Translations under genes and position numbers: made by a program | The notes under the pieces: model-generated | What the model was told of the DNA's origin: nothing | The model's database searches: none | The model's input: only the letters and a program-made list of their open reading frames with translations | Part shown: piece by piece, positions 8,474-16,389 of the stretch | Position numbering within the stretch: the stretch's first letter is position 1 | Layout of the letters: the number at the start of each line of letters is the position of its first letter | Source of the DNA: Candidatus Phosphoribacter baldrii | GTDB lineage: Bacteria; Actinomycetota; Actinomycetes; Actinomycetales; Dermatophilaceae | Length of the DNA stretch: 64,000 nucleotides | Assembly: GCA_016704565.1 (NCBI GenBank) | Contig: JADIZV010000004.1 | Coordinates: 1 to 64,000, forward strand | Reading direction: 5' to 3'

Positions 8474-10081
8474 TCACCACGCATCGCCCCGTTCCTGACC
8501 TTGCGGCATCCAGAACCAGCCGTTCGCCATGCCCCGCTCGGGGAGCGGCCGGGCCGGGACCAGTAGCCCCGCCCCGGTGCAGCGTCCACCGTCACCCACC
8601 TGGGCGCGGTGCTGGTCACGGGCAACCCGGTATGCCTGCCAGGCCTGATCGCGCTGTATCGCCGAGTCGAGCACGCTCACGCCGGAGCGCCACCGCCACC
8701 CCTCGGGGTCAGACAGACAGGACACGGCCTGCAGGAGCGCCATGGCGAGGTCGTCGTGGCCCTTGTTCTCCGGTACCGAGATCCGCACCCCGCCGGCCGC
8801 CGATTGCTCGAACTCCAGGGCGCGCAGCTGCTTGAGCAGCTCAGGGTGTCGGGGCAGGACGAGTAGGCCGCGCTGCAGCAGAAGCTTGATCTTGCCGAAC
8901 CCGGCCTGTTTGCGGCGCATGTCGGTCCACACGCCGGAGACGTAGGTGACCGGCCCGGGGCCACGCTTGGCGCGGATCGCCAGCTCAAGCATGCGGGTAG
9001 CCGCATCGCCAACTCCGTTGAGTTCCGAGGCGACGACATGCAGGGCGTATGCCGCCGAGATGTCGGCGACGTGGGCGGCGAAGTCGTCCCACTGCCACCC
9101 CGACTCGGCGACGAGGTAGGGCACGAACATGGCCCGGCGACCGTCCCCACCGATCCGCTCGTCGTTGGCGCCGAAGTCCTCCAGGGGCGACACCAGCACC
9201 AGGGCGTTGGAGTCTCGCCGCATGCCCCAGTCGACCCCGGCGACGGCCGGTCGGTCCCGGACAGTGCCGACACCGTTGGCGAAGGCCGAGTGCTCCCGGA
9301 TCGCGGCGGCGTCCATCAGCGCGTAGTCGGCGACGTTGTCCATGAGTTCGTCCTCGTCGAAATACGCACCGAACTGGCCCTGCCATGTGGCTTCGAACTC
9401 GCGGAGGAAGTAGTCCGACGCGGACCGCTGCCGGACCCCGTCGAGCCACACCCGATCCACCATCGGCGACACCGTCGAGGGCCAGTGCCAGGACTGGACC
9501 TCGGCGTCGGGGCGGTCCATGCCCTGGCGCCACAGGTCGTGGAAGAAGTGGCCTGGGCCCCGCCAGGGCGTCGAGGAGATCAGCACTCGGGCACCCTGAC
9601 GGGCGCCGACCACCGGCTCAGCAGACTCCCAAACCTCCTGCTCGACGAACCCCGCCTCGTCAACGATCAGTAGGTCCGCCTCGGCAGACCGGACCGCCTT
9701 GAGCGAGGACGGGACCGACTCCAGCGTCGAGCCGTTGGACAGCCGCAGGGCGTGAACCCCGTCATCCTCGACCGAGGAGGCCGTGCCGATCGCGCTGTTG
9801 ACCATGGCGCTGATCTCGGCGTGAGTGCGCTTGACCGAGGTCTCCCCGGCGCTGACGATGAGCACCTTGGCCCCCGGCTGACGGAACATCGTCCACAGCG
9901 CGAGCACCCCGAAGACGCGCGTCTTGCCCGCCCGGCGGCCGGCGCACAGGACCCGGTAGCGGGCGGGCGAGCGGACCACCTCGACCTGATGCGGCCAGAG
10001 CGGTTGGCCAAGCATCACGTCAGCGAAGACGACAGGGTCTCGTCGGGCGGCGTCGAGCTCGGCAAGGGTCAGGGTGGTCAC
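8474..10081 (-). CDS. Phage terminase large subunit
   Basis: The protein has 535 residues. The ATPase part carries a Walker A CAGRRAGKT (46-54) and a Walker B DLLIVDEAG (136-144), followed by an SSTPW coupling motif at about 169-173. The RNase H-like nuclease domain has VDWG (Asp about 284) and a late acidic pair in GHDDLAMAL (about 443-444). The family cuts concatemeric phage DNA and pumps it into a procapsid through the portal. The start is GTG 10081, overlapping the small-subunit stop. No portal or capsid gene follows, so any packaging would depend on heads from another phage. Confidence 0.92.
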   Translation of the reverse strand: MTTLTLAELDAARRDPVVFADVMLGQPLWPHQVEVVRSPARYRVLCAGRRAGKTRVFGVLALWTMFRQPGAKVLIVSAGETSVKRTHAEISAMVNSAIGTASSVEDDGVHALRLSNGSTLESVPSSLKAVRSAEADLLIVDEAGFVEQEVWESAEPVVGARQGARVLISSTPWRGPGHFFHDLWRQGMDRPDAEVQSWHWPSTVSPMVDRVWLDGVRQRSASDYFLREFEATWQGQFGAYFDEDELMDNVADYALMDAAAIREHSAFANGVGTVRDRPAVAGVDWGMRRDSNALVLVSPLEDFGANDERIGGDGRRAMFVPYLVAESGWQWDDFAAHVADISAAYALHVVASELNGVGDAATRMLELAIRAKRGPGPVTYVSGVWTDMRRKQAGFGKIKLLLQRGLLVLPRHPELLKQLRALEFEQSAAGGVRISVPENKGHDDLAMALLQAVSCLSDPEGWRWRSGVSVLDSAIQRDQAWQAYRVARDQHRAQVGDGGRCTGAGLLVPARPLPERGMANGWFWMPQGQERGDAW

Positions 10082-10665
10082 TGTCCGGCTCCTGACGCGT
10101 CGGTAGCCGCGGTGTGGGCGTCGGTGACGGCCGGGGTGTGCCCGGCCTCCTGTGCCCGCCCTGGCGCGTGAACTGCGTGGATCTGGCCCTGCTGCTCCAG
10201 TCGGTGCAGCTCGGCCATGAGCGCCGCCGCGTCGGCGGCCTTGGCCTGTGCCACGTCTTTGCCGAGGCGGGCGCGAGAGAGCGGGTCGAGGCCCAGGCGT
10301 GCCCGTGAGCGGTCGGCCCGGGACTCGGCGCGGTGCAGCAGCAGGTAGGCCGTTCGGACCCGGTCAAGGTCCAGGTCTCCGACACCGTCGCCGGACTCCT
10401 GACCGGCGCGGGCCAGGTACTCCACCAGCAGCTGTGCCTGCGCCTCGGCGCGCGCCCACGCCCACAAGGCGGGCCGGTATGCCGGTGCCGTGAGGTAGCC
10501 GACCTGTGGGTCCTCCAACACCATCCCGACCAGATCCGCGGCGAGGGGGTCGACGAAGCGCGGGGAGAAGGCGCCGTGCTGGAGCGCGACCGTGTTGCCC
10601 GGCTCGAACGGGGGACGCTGGCCAGGGAAGGCCGGTGTCCAGTCCGCCTCGGCCGCCTCGCTCAC
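10078..10665 (-). CDS. Terminase small subunit-like protein
   Basis: The protein has 195 residues. It carries the PFEPGNTVALQHGAFS motif near the N-terminus that is typical of actinophage small terminases, then a helical region with conserved Arg/Asp. Small subunits bind the packaging site and feed DNA to the large subunit. GTG 10665 is chosen because it makes a GTGA overlap with the upstream stop. The stop itself overlaps the large-subunit GTG. The pair is therefore a coupled packaging module. Confidence 0.75.
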   Translation of the reverse strand: MSEAAEADWTPAFPGQRPPFEPGNTVALQHGAFSPRFVDPLAADLVGMVLEDPQVGYLTAPAYRPALWAWARAEAQAQLLVEYLARAGQESGDGVGDLDLDRVRTAYLLLHRAESRADRSRARLGLDPLSRARLGKDVAQAKAADAAALMAELHRLEQQGQIHAVHAPGRAQEAGHTPAVTDAHTAATDASGAGQ

Positions 10666-10925
10666 TGAGCCACCCCCCAAGTCCTCGACCGCCACTCCCG
10701 ATCACCCGGACCGCCGTCGACACGCTCAAGCAGGTCAGCCAGCGCACGGCCGGCGGCATACACGTCGTCAGGCAGCGCGTCGCCGACGGCCTTGGCCAGG
10801 TCGTCGAGCTCGTTGACCAATGCGCCAGCACGGTGCCGAGCCAGGATGGCGCGGACCGAGTCGTCGAGCACGACGACCGCGGCGGCCATCGCGGCACGCT
10901 CGGCGGCGAGTTGGCGAGAGGTCAT
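10662..10925 (-). CDS. Small helical protein, unknown
   Basis: The protein has 87 residues starting MTSRQLAAERAAMAA. It is Ala-rich and helical. ATG 10925 overlaps the preceding stop and is served by AAGGGG about 9 bp upstream, which lies in a perfect hairpin (10935-10957). The C-terminus overlaps the small-terminase start. No family is recognised. Confidence 0.55.
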   Translation of the reverse strand: MTSRQLAAERAAMAAAVVVLDDSVRAILARHRAGALVNELDDLAKAVGDALPDDVYAAGRALADLLERVDGGPGDREWRSRTWGVAQ

Positions 10926-11191
10926 CGGGCGCAACCCCTTGAGTCGGAGTCAAGGGGCCACCCTCTGACCTGCAGCGATGCGGCGTGTGTGTGCACTGTG
11001 CGTGACCGCACGAAGCCCGACGACGATCTCTCGACGTCAAGAGACCGCGTGCGCGCGGCGTTCTCGCACATGCCCGGGGCCGCGGCGAGGCGGCGTCGCG
11101 CCAGTCGGAAGGTGTCGCGGAAGGACGGGAGGCCGCAGGTTCGTAGCCATGTCGCACTCTTTGCGACAGCCGTGGCGGGGTTCGGCATCAC
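10922..11191 (-). CDS. Possible small basic protein, unknown
   Basis: The open frame has 89 codons, with GTG 11191 and ATG 11188 both available and a GTGA overlap with the upstream ATPase gene stop. Its own stop overlaps the next ATG. The protein is Arg/Ser-rich with scattered Cys/His and resembles nothing I know. The coupling at both ends favours a real gene, but composition is weak evidence. Confidence 0.4.
   Translation of the reverse strand: MMPNPATAVAKSATWLRTCGLPSFRDTFRLARRRLAAAPGMCENAARTRSLDVERSSSGFVRSRTVHTHAASLQVRGWPLDSDSRGCAR
10935..10957 (-). promoter_or_regulatory. RNA hairpin that sequesters the Shine-Dalgarno sequence of the next gene
   Basis: On the minus-strand transcript CCCCTTGA pairs perfectly with TCAAGGGG around a 7-nt loop. 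The AAGGGG arm is the ribosome-binding site for ATG 10925. Translation of the upstream gene, which reads through this hairpin, would open it, so the arrangement suggests translational coupling or control. Confidence 0.5.
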
Positions 11192-12822
11192 GCAGGGACC
11201 TCCTGGCGGTCGTTGCTTGGGGTGGGTAGGTCGACTGGACCAGACCCACCCCCTACCCCACCCCCTATAAGGGAGGGGTGGGGGAGGTTGGAGGGTGTTC
11301 CCGTGGGAAGGGTCCGGGGAGGGTTGGGGGAGGTTGTGGAGAAGTGCTTTGTCGGTCGCCCCGACCCACCCGGTTCGATGCGCAGCAGCCCGCGGTCCCG
11401 GGCGAGTTTCGCCGCCTTGGAGACCTCTCCTTTGTGGAAGGCGGGGGCGTCGTCCTGCTCGCGGACGGCGCTCTCCAGTGCTGTGACCGTGATGCCCGGC
11501 TGCCGGTAGACGATGCGCTCGACGATGACGGCGAGCTCGTCGAGGTTGCGGGCGGCCTTGGCTTGGCGTCGACTCCCGGCGCCGCTGAGGGTGAGGGTGC
11601 GGGTGGCCGGGTCGAAGTCCAGACGGTCCTCATCGAGGTCGACGTCTCGGCCGATGGCGCGCAGGTAGCGCCGGTCGTCGTCGTCCCGCTCTGCACCGTG
11701 GGTCATGGTGACGATGACGTCAGCCCAGTCTTCGAGCGCGGAGGCGCCGCGAGCCCGCTCAGCATTCCAACCGGCGTGCGCGGTGAGGACGAGGTCGGTC
11801 GCCCCGACCTCTGACCGGACGAACAAGTCGAGGTCGACCAGCCAGGCGCCGACCTCCCCTGGGTCGTTCTGCGATTTGCCGGTGTATGCCCGGCCGAACG
11901 GGTCGACGATGACGGCCTCGACGTCCCGGCCGCTCAGTTCGGCGGCAAGCTTTCTGCGGTCTTGAGGGTCGGTGAGCGGGTTGCGGCGACCGCGCAGGTT
12001 GACCAGGACGAGGTCATCGGCCGGCACCCCGTGTTCCTTGGCCCACCGGGCCAGCGTTGCTGATGACACCTCGTAGTTGAGGAACGCTATGGATCCCTGG
12101 ATCGGGCGCACGGCGAACCGCCCCAGGAAGTCTTCGCCCGTGAGAAGGGACCGGGCGTAGTTCAGGACAAGGGTGGTCTTGCCGGTCTTGCGCTGGGCAA
12201 CCAGCAGGGTGGAGGCATCCCAGGGGATCAGTCCGTCGGCGCGCATCGGAGGGTCGGCGGGTCGGGCCAGCACCTCGCGCAGCGTTCCGAGGTCGAAGGG
12301 CTCGGCCTGAGTGGGCGGGACGCTGTTGGGATCTGGTAGCCGCCCACCATTGCGAACGATGTAGCGCTCCGCTCGCGACCGGACGGCCGAGCGGGCGCCG
12401 GCGGCTTCCTCGATGGCCACGACGGCCGTCATGAGCGCGTCGCGCACCTCGGGGCGTGCGTTGGGTAGGTCGAGGGGCCCGCCACGGTGGTGTGCTTCTT
12501 CGGCCGCGTCGACCATCCACTGTTGGATCTCCCGGCGCCCGTTGCTGACGGCGTCGAGGTTCCGCATCGCCCGTGCCGTGGAGATGATCGGAGGCAGACC
12601 GCGGCCGACCCGCTCGAGGTTCTGGTCGCGGATCTCGCATTCCTCGCACCACGGGTGCGTCTGGGTCTGGTGTCCGGCGAGGTGCTCGTGGCCGGCGTCG
12701 TCGGCCAGGACGATCGCACGCGCCTTGATCGCTGGGGATGCGTCGGTCTTGGCGACCATCTCGCGCCAGTCCTCGGGATCCCGGAACGGGTGCATCGGGG
12801 GCAGGCTGTCGGCAGCGATCAC
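11188..12822 (-). CDS. RepA-like AAA (RecA-fold) ATPase, putative replication helicase/primase partner
   Basis: The protein has 544 residues. Residues 1-165 are an unassigned helical region with a WCEEC motif. The RecA-like core (about 195-370) has a Walker A VAQRKTGKTT (208-217) and a Walker B VEAVIVDPFG (301-310), as in the AAA_25/RepA helicase group. A winged-helix-like region (about 430-500) precedes a Pro/Gly/Ser-rich tail. Such proteins drive replication of plasmids, satellites and some phages. GTG 12822 overlaps the upstream stop. No separate primase or origin protein is seen. Confidence 0.75.
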   Translation of the reverse strand: MIAADSLPPMHPFRDPEDWREMVAKTDASPAIKARAIVLADDAGHEHLAGHQTQTHPWCEECEIRDQNLERVGRGLPPIISTARAMRNLDAVSNGRREIQQWMVDAAEEAHHRGGPLDLPNARPEVRDALMTAVVAIEEAAGARSAVRSRAERYIVRNGGRLPDPNSVPPTQAEPFDLGTLREVLARPADPPMRADGLIPWDASTLLVAQRKTGKTTLVLNYARSLLTGEDFLGRFAVRPIQGSIAFLNYEVSSATLARWAKEHGVPADDLVLVNLRGRRNPLTDPQDRRKLAAELSGRDVEAVIVDPFGRAYTGKSQNDPGEVGAWLVDLDLFVRSEVGATDLVLTAHAGWNAERARGASALEDWADVIVTMTHGAERDDDDRRYLRAIGRDVDLDEDRLDFDPATRTLTLSGAGSRRQAKAARNLDELAVIVERIVYRQPGITVTALESAVREQDDAPAFHKGEVSKAAKLARDRGLLRIEPGGSGRPTKHFSTTSPNPPRTLPTGTPSNLPHPSLIGGGVGGGSGPVDLPTPSNDRQEVPA

Positions 12823-13184
12823 GACGCCACCCCCGAGGCCGTCGGCAGCTTGAGCCGTCCCCGCGTCTCGCGGCAGGCGGCGCGGAAGGCCTCAGTCCGC
12901 AGCCGGTCGCGCTCGGCCAGCTCGGCCGTCATCTCCTCCGGCGTCGCCCACAGCACTTCCGGCACGACGAGTGGCCGCCGAGCGAGCGCGTGGACGATCT
13001 GGGTCGCGCGGCGAAGGTGCGCCGACTCCAGTGCGATCCGACGGCGCCACGCACCCATCGCATCGGCCCAACCCCGCTGGTATGCCGCAGACTGTCCGTA
13101 CTCGCGCTCGTCGTGGCGGCCGGTGAGGTAGTCGAGCCGTCGGCCGGGGTCGTCGGAGTCGAAGGGGTGTGAGGTGTCGGTCAC
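12819..13184 (-). CDS. Hypothetical protein of the element
   Basis: The protein has 121 residues, begins MTDTSHPFDSDDPGRRLDYL and is rich in Arg and aromatic residues, with a helical middle (AYQRGWADAMGAWRRRI). The start at GTG 13184 overlaps the zinc-finger gene stop, and its own stop overlaps the ATPase start. No domain is recognised. Its position between the regulators and the replication ATPase is where accessory replication proteins often lie. Confidence 0.55.
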   Translation of the reverse strand: MTDTSHPFDSDDPGRRLDYLTGRHDEREYGQSAAYQRGWADAMGAWRRRIALESAHLRRATQIVHALARRPLVVPEVLWATPEEMTAELAERDRLRTEAFRAACRETRGRLKLPTASGVAS

Positions 13185-13477
13185 GCGCCCTCCGTCGAAG
13201 TCCCCGCGAGGTGAGCCGCGGCCGCCTGGATGGCGAGGTTGCGCGCCATGAGTTCCGCGCGCCACTGGGCTGGCGGCCGGTAGTCGATGGCAACGAAGTG
13301 GGCACGGCGCTTGGCGTGTTCGGCGGCCGCGAGGCCGTCACCGAACATTGCCCAGCAGTCGTGGCAACAGATCGGCGGCGGGGCAGCCCGATCCGTGAAA
13401 TCGATGACCTCCGAAAGAGGCTCAGCCTGCGTTGCGGAGTCGTGCGGTCGTGCCGCACTCTTGATGTTGATCGTCAC
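13181..13477 (-). CDS. Small protein with a C2H2-type zinc-finger pattern
   Basis: The protein has 98 residues. The middle has CCHDCWAMFGDGLAAAEH followed by H five residues on, giving C-x2-C-x12-H-x5-H spacing. GTG 13477 has GGAG upstream (in CGGAGACACCC). The first 56 bp overlap the 3' end of the preceding HTH gene in another frame. Small C2H2-like proteins occur in actinobacterial phage early regions; the role is unknown, with DNA or protein binding inferred. Confidence 0.55.
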   Translation of the reverse strand: MTINIKSAARPHDSATQAEPLSEVIDFTDRAAPPPICCHDCWAMFGDGLAAAEHAKRRAHFVAIDYRPPAQWRAELMARNLAIQAAAAHLAGTSTEGA

Positions 13478-13709
13478 GGGTGTCTCCGTGGTGGTCGAGG
13501 GTGAGGGCGGCGGCCGGGCTGGCGGGCCCGGTCACGCTCGCTTCGGGTGGAAGGCCGACGAGGGCATGTAGTCGCGCAAGCGGCACGCGAATGGCATGCC
13601 CGAGGCGAAGGGTGGGGATCTCCCCGCGAGCAGCTGCGGCATATGCTGCGTTCCTGCCGATTCCGAGCATTCGCCCGGCCTCAGGCACGGAGCACGTGAG
13701 GTGGTTCAC
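13422..13709 (-). CDS. Excisionase-like helix-turn-helix protein
   Basis: The protein has 95 residues starting MNHLTCSVPEAGRMLGIGR. It has a MerR/Xis-type HTH (residues about 6-45: the SVPEAGRMLGIGRNAAYAAA helix pair, then IPTLRLGHAIRVP wing), followed by a tail without recognisable structure. Proteins of this form direct tyrosine integrases towards excision or act as small regulators. The start at GTG 13709 overlaps the Xre gene stop. Its place directly after the repressor gene suits an early lytic/excision function. Confidence 0.65.
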   Translation of the reverse strand: MNHLTCSVPEAGRMLGIGRNAAYAAAARGEIPTLRLGHAIRVPLARLHALVGLPPEASVTGPASPAAALTLDHHGDTRDDQHQECGTTARLRNAG

Positions 13710-13936
13710 GACGCAACCTCCATCTGGAGGTCGTGAAGCAACTCGGCATACCTGACTCTGAGGGTTCCCCTCGGGCGGCGCTCTCCTGACTCCCACCGGG
13801 CCACCGTGAGCCGATGGACGCTGAGCTCGCGGGCCAGTCGCGCTTGTGTCACGTGAGCCTCCACCCGGATCGCCCGCGCGACCTTGGGCGGCGGCAAACC
13901 CCGGCTAGTTCGTACTTCTTCCACAAGTGGACGCAT
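13706..13936 (-). CDS. Xre-family repressor
   Basis: The protein has 76 residues. Its HTH_3 domain (about 28-60) includes TQARLARELSVHRLTVARW followed by E-S-G-E. ATG 13936 has GGAGG about 8 bp upstream; a longer in-frame extension exists but would cover the operator repeats. The gene heads the leftward operon and is divergent from 14077, so it is the likely lysogeny-type regulator of the element. Confidence 0.75.
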   Translation of the reverse strand: MRPLVEEVRTSRGLPPPKVARAIRVEAHVTQARLARELSVHRLTVARWESGERRPRGTLRVRYAELLHDLQMEVAS

Positions 13937-13947
13937 CTCCCGTCCTC

Positions 13948-14077
13948 CTCTCTCATTCAGGGTGACACTCCCGGCATCAGAAGTGCTACCTACAGCTCTT
14001 CCGCTCGTGTCGGCCTTAATGAGAGAGTTCGCGCAGGCTGTTGCATTAATGGCTACTCGGATGGTTAAATGAGAGAG
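13948..14077. promoter_or_regulatory. Divergent control region with three AATGAGAGAG sites
   Basis: The 10-mer AATGAGAGAG occurs at 14018-14027 and 14068-14077, exactly 50 bp apart, and inverted (CTCTCTCATT) at 13948-13957. The inverted copy lies just 5' of the Xre ribosome-binding site, and the 14068 copy runs into the GTG start of the rightward gene. Repeats placed to cover both divergent starts are what a repressor operator set looks like. Which protein binds them is inference (Xre most likely). Confidence 0.6.
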
Positions 14078-14748
14078 TGACAAGCGAGAAGGCCCCTCCC
14101 GGATGGGATGTCGAGATCCAGGTCGACCGGTATGACCAGGGCAGCCGAATCTGGCACGAAGGCGAGATGGTCACGCCGACCGAGGCATGGCATCTGGCGA
14201 AGCGCGGCGACGTTCAGGTCTGGTTTCGGATGGCGAAGACCCCCGGTGGACGCTACGTGTGCACCGAGGTGGACGTGCGGTCCGAGAGCCCCATCAGCAC
14301 CAGCGTCCTGCGCTCTATACCGATCTCTGCCATTGCGGAGCACCTCGCCTCGAAGCCGATCGGATACATGGACGCTGGCGGGCCGTATCACCTGAGGTCG
14401 GGCATCCGTGAGTGGTATGACTACGCGGGCGTCGACACGATCGACCAGGAAACCCTCCGGTGGCAGTACATCGCGGGCTTTGCTGAGCAACCGCCCCATG
14501 CTCGCCCCTCCCGAGGCGGCAATGGTCCAAGCCGAGCCGAGTTGGAGCGCTTCGCGGAGGCATACCGGGTTGCCCTGCGATCCAATCCCCGGCGGGCCAT
14601 GGCGGAGACCGTCGACCTTTTGGGTCGATCGGGTTTCCACATCAGCGTTGCCTCGGCTCACCGGTGGCGGAAGGAATGCCGACAGGTGGGCCTACTGCCG
14701 AACGAGGGAAGGCAAACCGTCGATCAAGAGGAGAACTCGAAGCCATGA
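14077..14748 (+). CDS. DNA-binding-like protein upstream of the integrase, unknown
   Basis: The protein has 223 residues. The N-terminal about 140 residues form an unknown domain (begins MTSEKAPPGWDVEIQVDRYD). The C-terminus (about 150-215) looks like a helix-turn-helix of the type seen next to integrases in actinobacterial elements (ISVASAHRWRKECRQVGLLP). The start is GTG 14077, at the end of an operator-like repeat. The stop overlaps the integrase ATG, so both are made together. Confidence 0.6.
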   Translation: MTSEKAPPGWDVEIQVDRYDQGSRIWHEGEMVTPTEAWHLAKRGDVQVWFRMAKTPGGRYVCTEVDVRSESPISTSVLRSIPISAIAEHLASKPIGYMDAGGPYHLRSGIREWYDYAGVDTIDQETLRWQYIAGFAEQPPHARPSRGGNGPSRAELERFAEAYRVALRSNPRRAMAETVDLLGRSGFHISVASAHRWRKECRQVGLLPNEGRQTVDQEENSKP

Positions 14749-16055
14749 GCGCCAACCTGTTCCGCCGCTGCGGCTGTCGTGACGATGCCGGGCGCCAGTA
14801 CGGAGTCCTGCCCGACCTTCGCCGGGGTCAGAAGTGGTCTGCTGAGCAACTGCTCAGGGCCTGCCCCAAGATGGTCGCCGACCCCAAGCACGGCCGCTGG
14901 TCATACCGCCTCAGCGCGGGCGTGGACCCGATCACGAAGAAGCGTCGGCCCCAGGTCAACGGTCGTTCTTTCGTCGATAAGGTCGAGGCGGCCCAAGCGC
15001 TGGCCGAGGACCAGGCAAAGCTCGCCCGCGGGACCTACGTCAAGCCCAGCCGCAAGACCCTGGCCGAGTGGCTGCCCGAGTGGATCGCGCGGCGTCAGCG
15101 CACGGACAAGGCACTGCGTCCCACCTCGCTCGCGAACTACCGCCGGTACATCGAGCAGGACATCGCACCGAGCTTCCTCGGTCGACTTCCGATCGAGGAC
15201 ATACGGCGGGGGCACATCCTGATGTTCGTCGACGACCTCGCCGACGCGGGCCGAGGCGCGGTCACCATCCGTCGAATCGTGGCCGTCGTCCAAGGCGCCC
15301 TCAGCGCCGCGGTGAAGGCCGAGCTGATCGAGTCCTCCCCCGCGGCCGGGCTCGGCGACGACCTGCCCGCCACCGAGGCCAAGCACTTCCAGCCCTGGGA
15401 GCCGGAGCAGATCAGCCACTTCCTCGAAGTGGCGGCTGAGCACCGCCTCGGCCCGCTCTTCGACTTGGCGATGTTGACCGGCATGCGTCGGGGCGAGCTC
15501 GTCGCCCTCATGTGGTCGAACGTCGACCTTCGGGCCGGTCGCCTGCGCGTCTGGGACAACGAGACCAGCGCCGGACGGGGCAGGACCAAGACCGAGGCGG
15601 GCATGCGCGTGCTCGACCTCAGTTCCCGCTCGGTGAGTGCCCTGACGACCTGGCGCTTGGCTCAGGAAGCCGAGCGCGAGGCCTGGGGCCCGGGCTGGCA
15701 GACCGAGGGTCACGTGTTCACCTACGAGGACGGCCGCGCCCTCAAGCCTCAGTACGTCACCCGCCTCTTCGACAAGATCCGGGTCAAGGCGGGCCTTCCC
15801 GAGATGACGATGCACGGCACCCGCCACACCAACGCCTCGTTGCTGATCGCGGCCGGCGTAGACATCGCGGTCGTGTCCAAGCTCCTCGGACACTCCTCCG
15901 TCGCCGTGACGTCGGACATCTACGGCCACCTCATCGGATCGGTGTCCCGCGATGCCGCGAACGCCGTGGCGGCCCTCGTCCCCACCACCAGGGCCACTGT
16001 GCACACACTGCACACACAAGGAGGTGATGAACAAGGAAAGGCGGCCTCGGCTTGA
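14745..16055 (+). CDS. int: Tyrosine integrase of the element
   Basis: The protein has 436 residues. An N-terminal arm-binding-type region (about 40-105; Tyr/Lys-rich) is followed by a core-binding domain (about 110-215) and a catalytic domain with Arg in TGMRRGE, HGTRH (H-x-x-R), LGHSS and the nucleophile Tyr in SDIYGH. ATG 14745 overlaps the preceding stop and has AGAGGAGA 10 bp upstream. It ends 35 bp before the attR core inside tRNA-Pro, the usual layout for an integrase that uses a tRNA 3' end. Confidence 0.93.
   Translation: MSANLFRRCGCRDDAGRQYGVLPDLRRGQKWSAEQLLRACPKMVADPKHGRWSYRLSAGVDPITKKRRPQVNGRSFVDKVEAAQALAEDQAKLARGTYVKPSRKTLAEWLPEWIARRQRTDKALRPTSLANYRRYIEQDIAPSFLGRLPIEDIRRGHILMFVDDLADAGRGAVTIRRIVAVVQGALSAAVKAELIESSPAAGLGDDLPATEAKHFQPWEPEQISHFLEVAAEHRLGPLFDLAMLTGMRRGELVALMWSNVDLRAGRLRVWDNETSAGRGRTKTEAGMRVLDLSSRSVSALTTWRLAQEAEREAWGPGWQTEGHVFTYEDGRALKPQYVTRLFDKIRVKAGLPEMTMHGTRHTNASLLIAAGVDIAVVSKLLGHSSVAVTSDIYGHLIGSVSRDAANAVAALVPTTRATVHTLHTQGGDEQGKAASA
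16000..16020 (+). repeat. CA-rich direct repeat near attR, candidate integrase arm site
   Basis: TGCACACAC followed by TGCACACACAAG matches the repeat at 1829-1852 in the same orientation. It lies in the last codons of the integrase, 70 bp inside attR. Confidence 0.35.
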
Positions 16056-16070
16056 TGCCGAAACCGCCTT
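16038..16070 (+). terminator. Hairpin at the integrase 3' end
   Basis: AAAGGCGGCCTCGGC pairs with GCCGAAACCGCCTT (two internal mismatches) around a 5-6 nt loop. The left arm is in the last integrase codons. Confidence 0.5.
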
Positions 16071-16089
16071 CTGACCTGCAGATACTTCC

Positions 16090-16164
<75 letters not shown>

Positions 16165-16288
16165 TGGCTGCTCCCCCAACGCCCCGCAAAGGGCGCCGCA
16201 AGAGCGAACGAAACCCTACCGCACGGCATACCAGGGCTCCCAATCCGTATGACGCCCACCCGCACCGACGCCGGCCCGCCTCCACGAC

Positions 16289-16353
16289 CCGCCGAGATTG
16301 ACATTGCCGCCAGGACACGCCGCACGAACCCGCCCCAACGTCAATCTCGGCGG
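16289..16353 (-). terminator. Long inverted repeat downstream of der
   Basis: CCGCCGAGATTGAC at 16289-16302 is perfectly complementary to GTCAATCTCGGCGG at 16340-16353, with a 37-nt loop, starting 37 bp past the der stop. It is A+T-richer than its surroundings. A terminator is likely; a protein-binding role is possible. Confidence 0.45.
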
Positions 16354-16389
16354 AGGGACCGGCCACCGGCTCAGGCCCGACACCAAGCG

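Noticed and set aside
10768..11157. Alternative long frame overlapping 10922-11191
   Set aside because: It overlaps two coupled frames, is extremely Arg-rich and lacks a ribosome-binding site.
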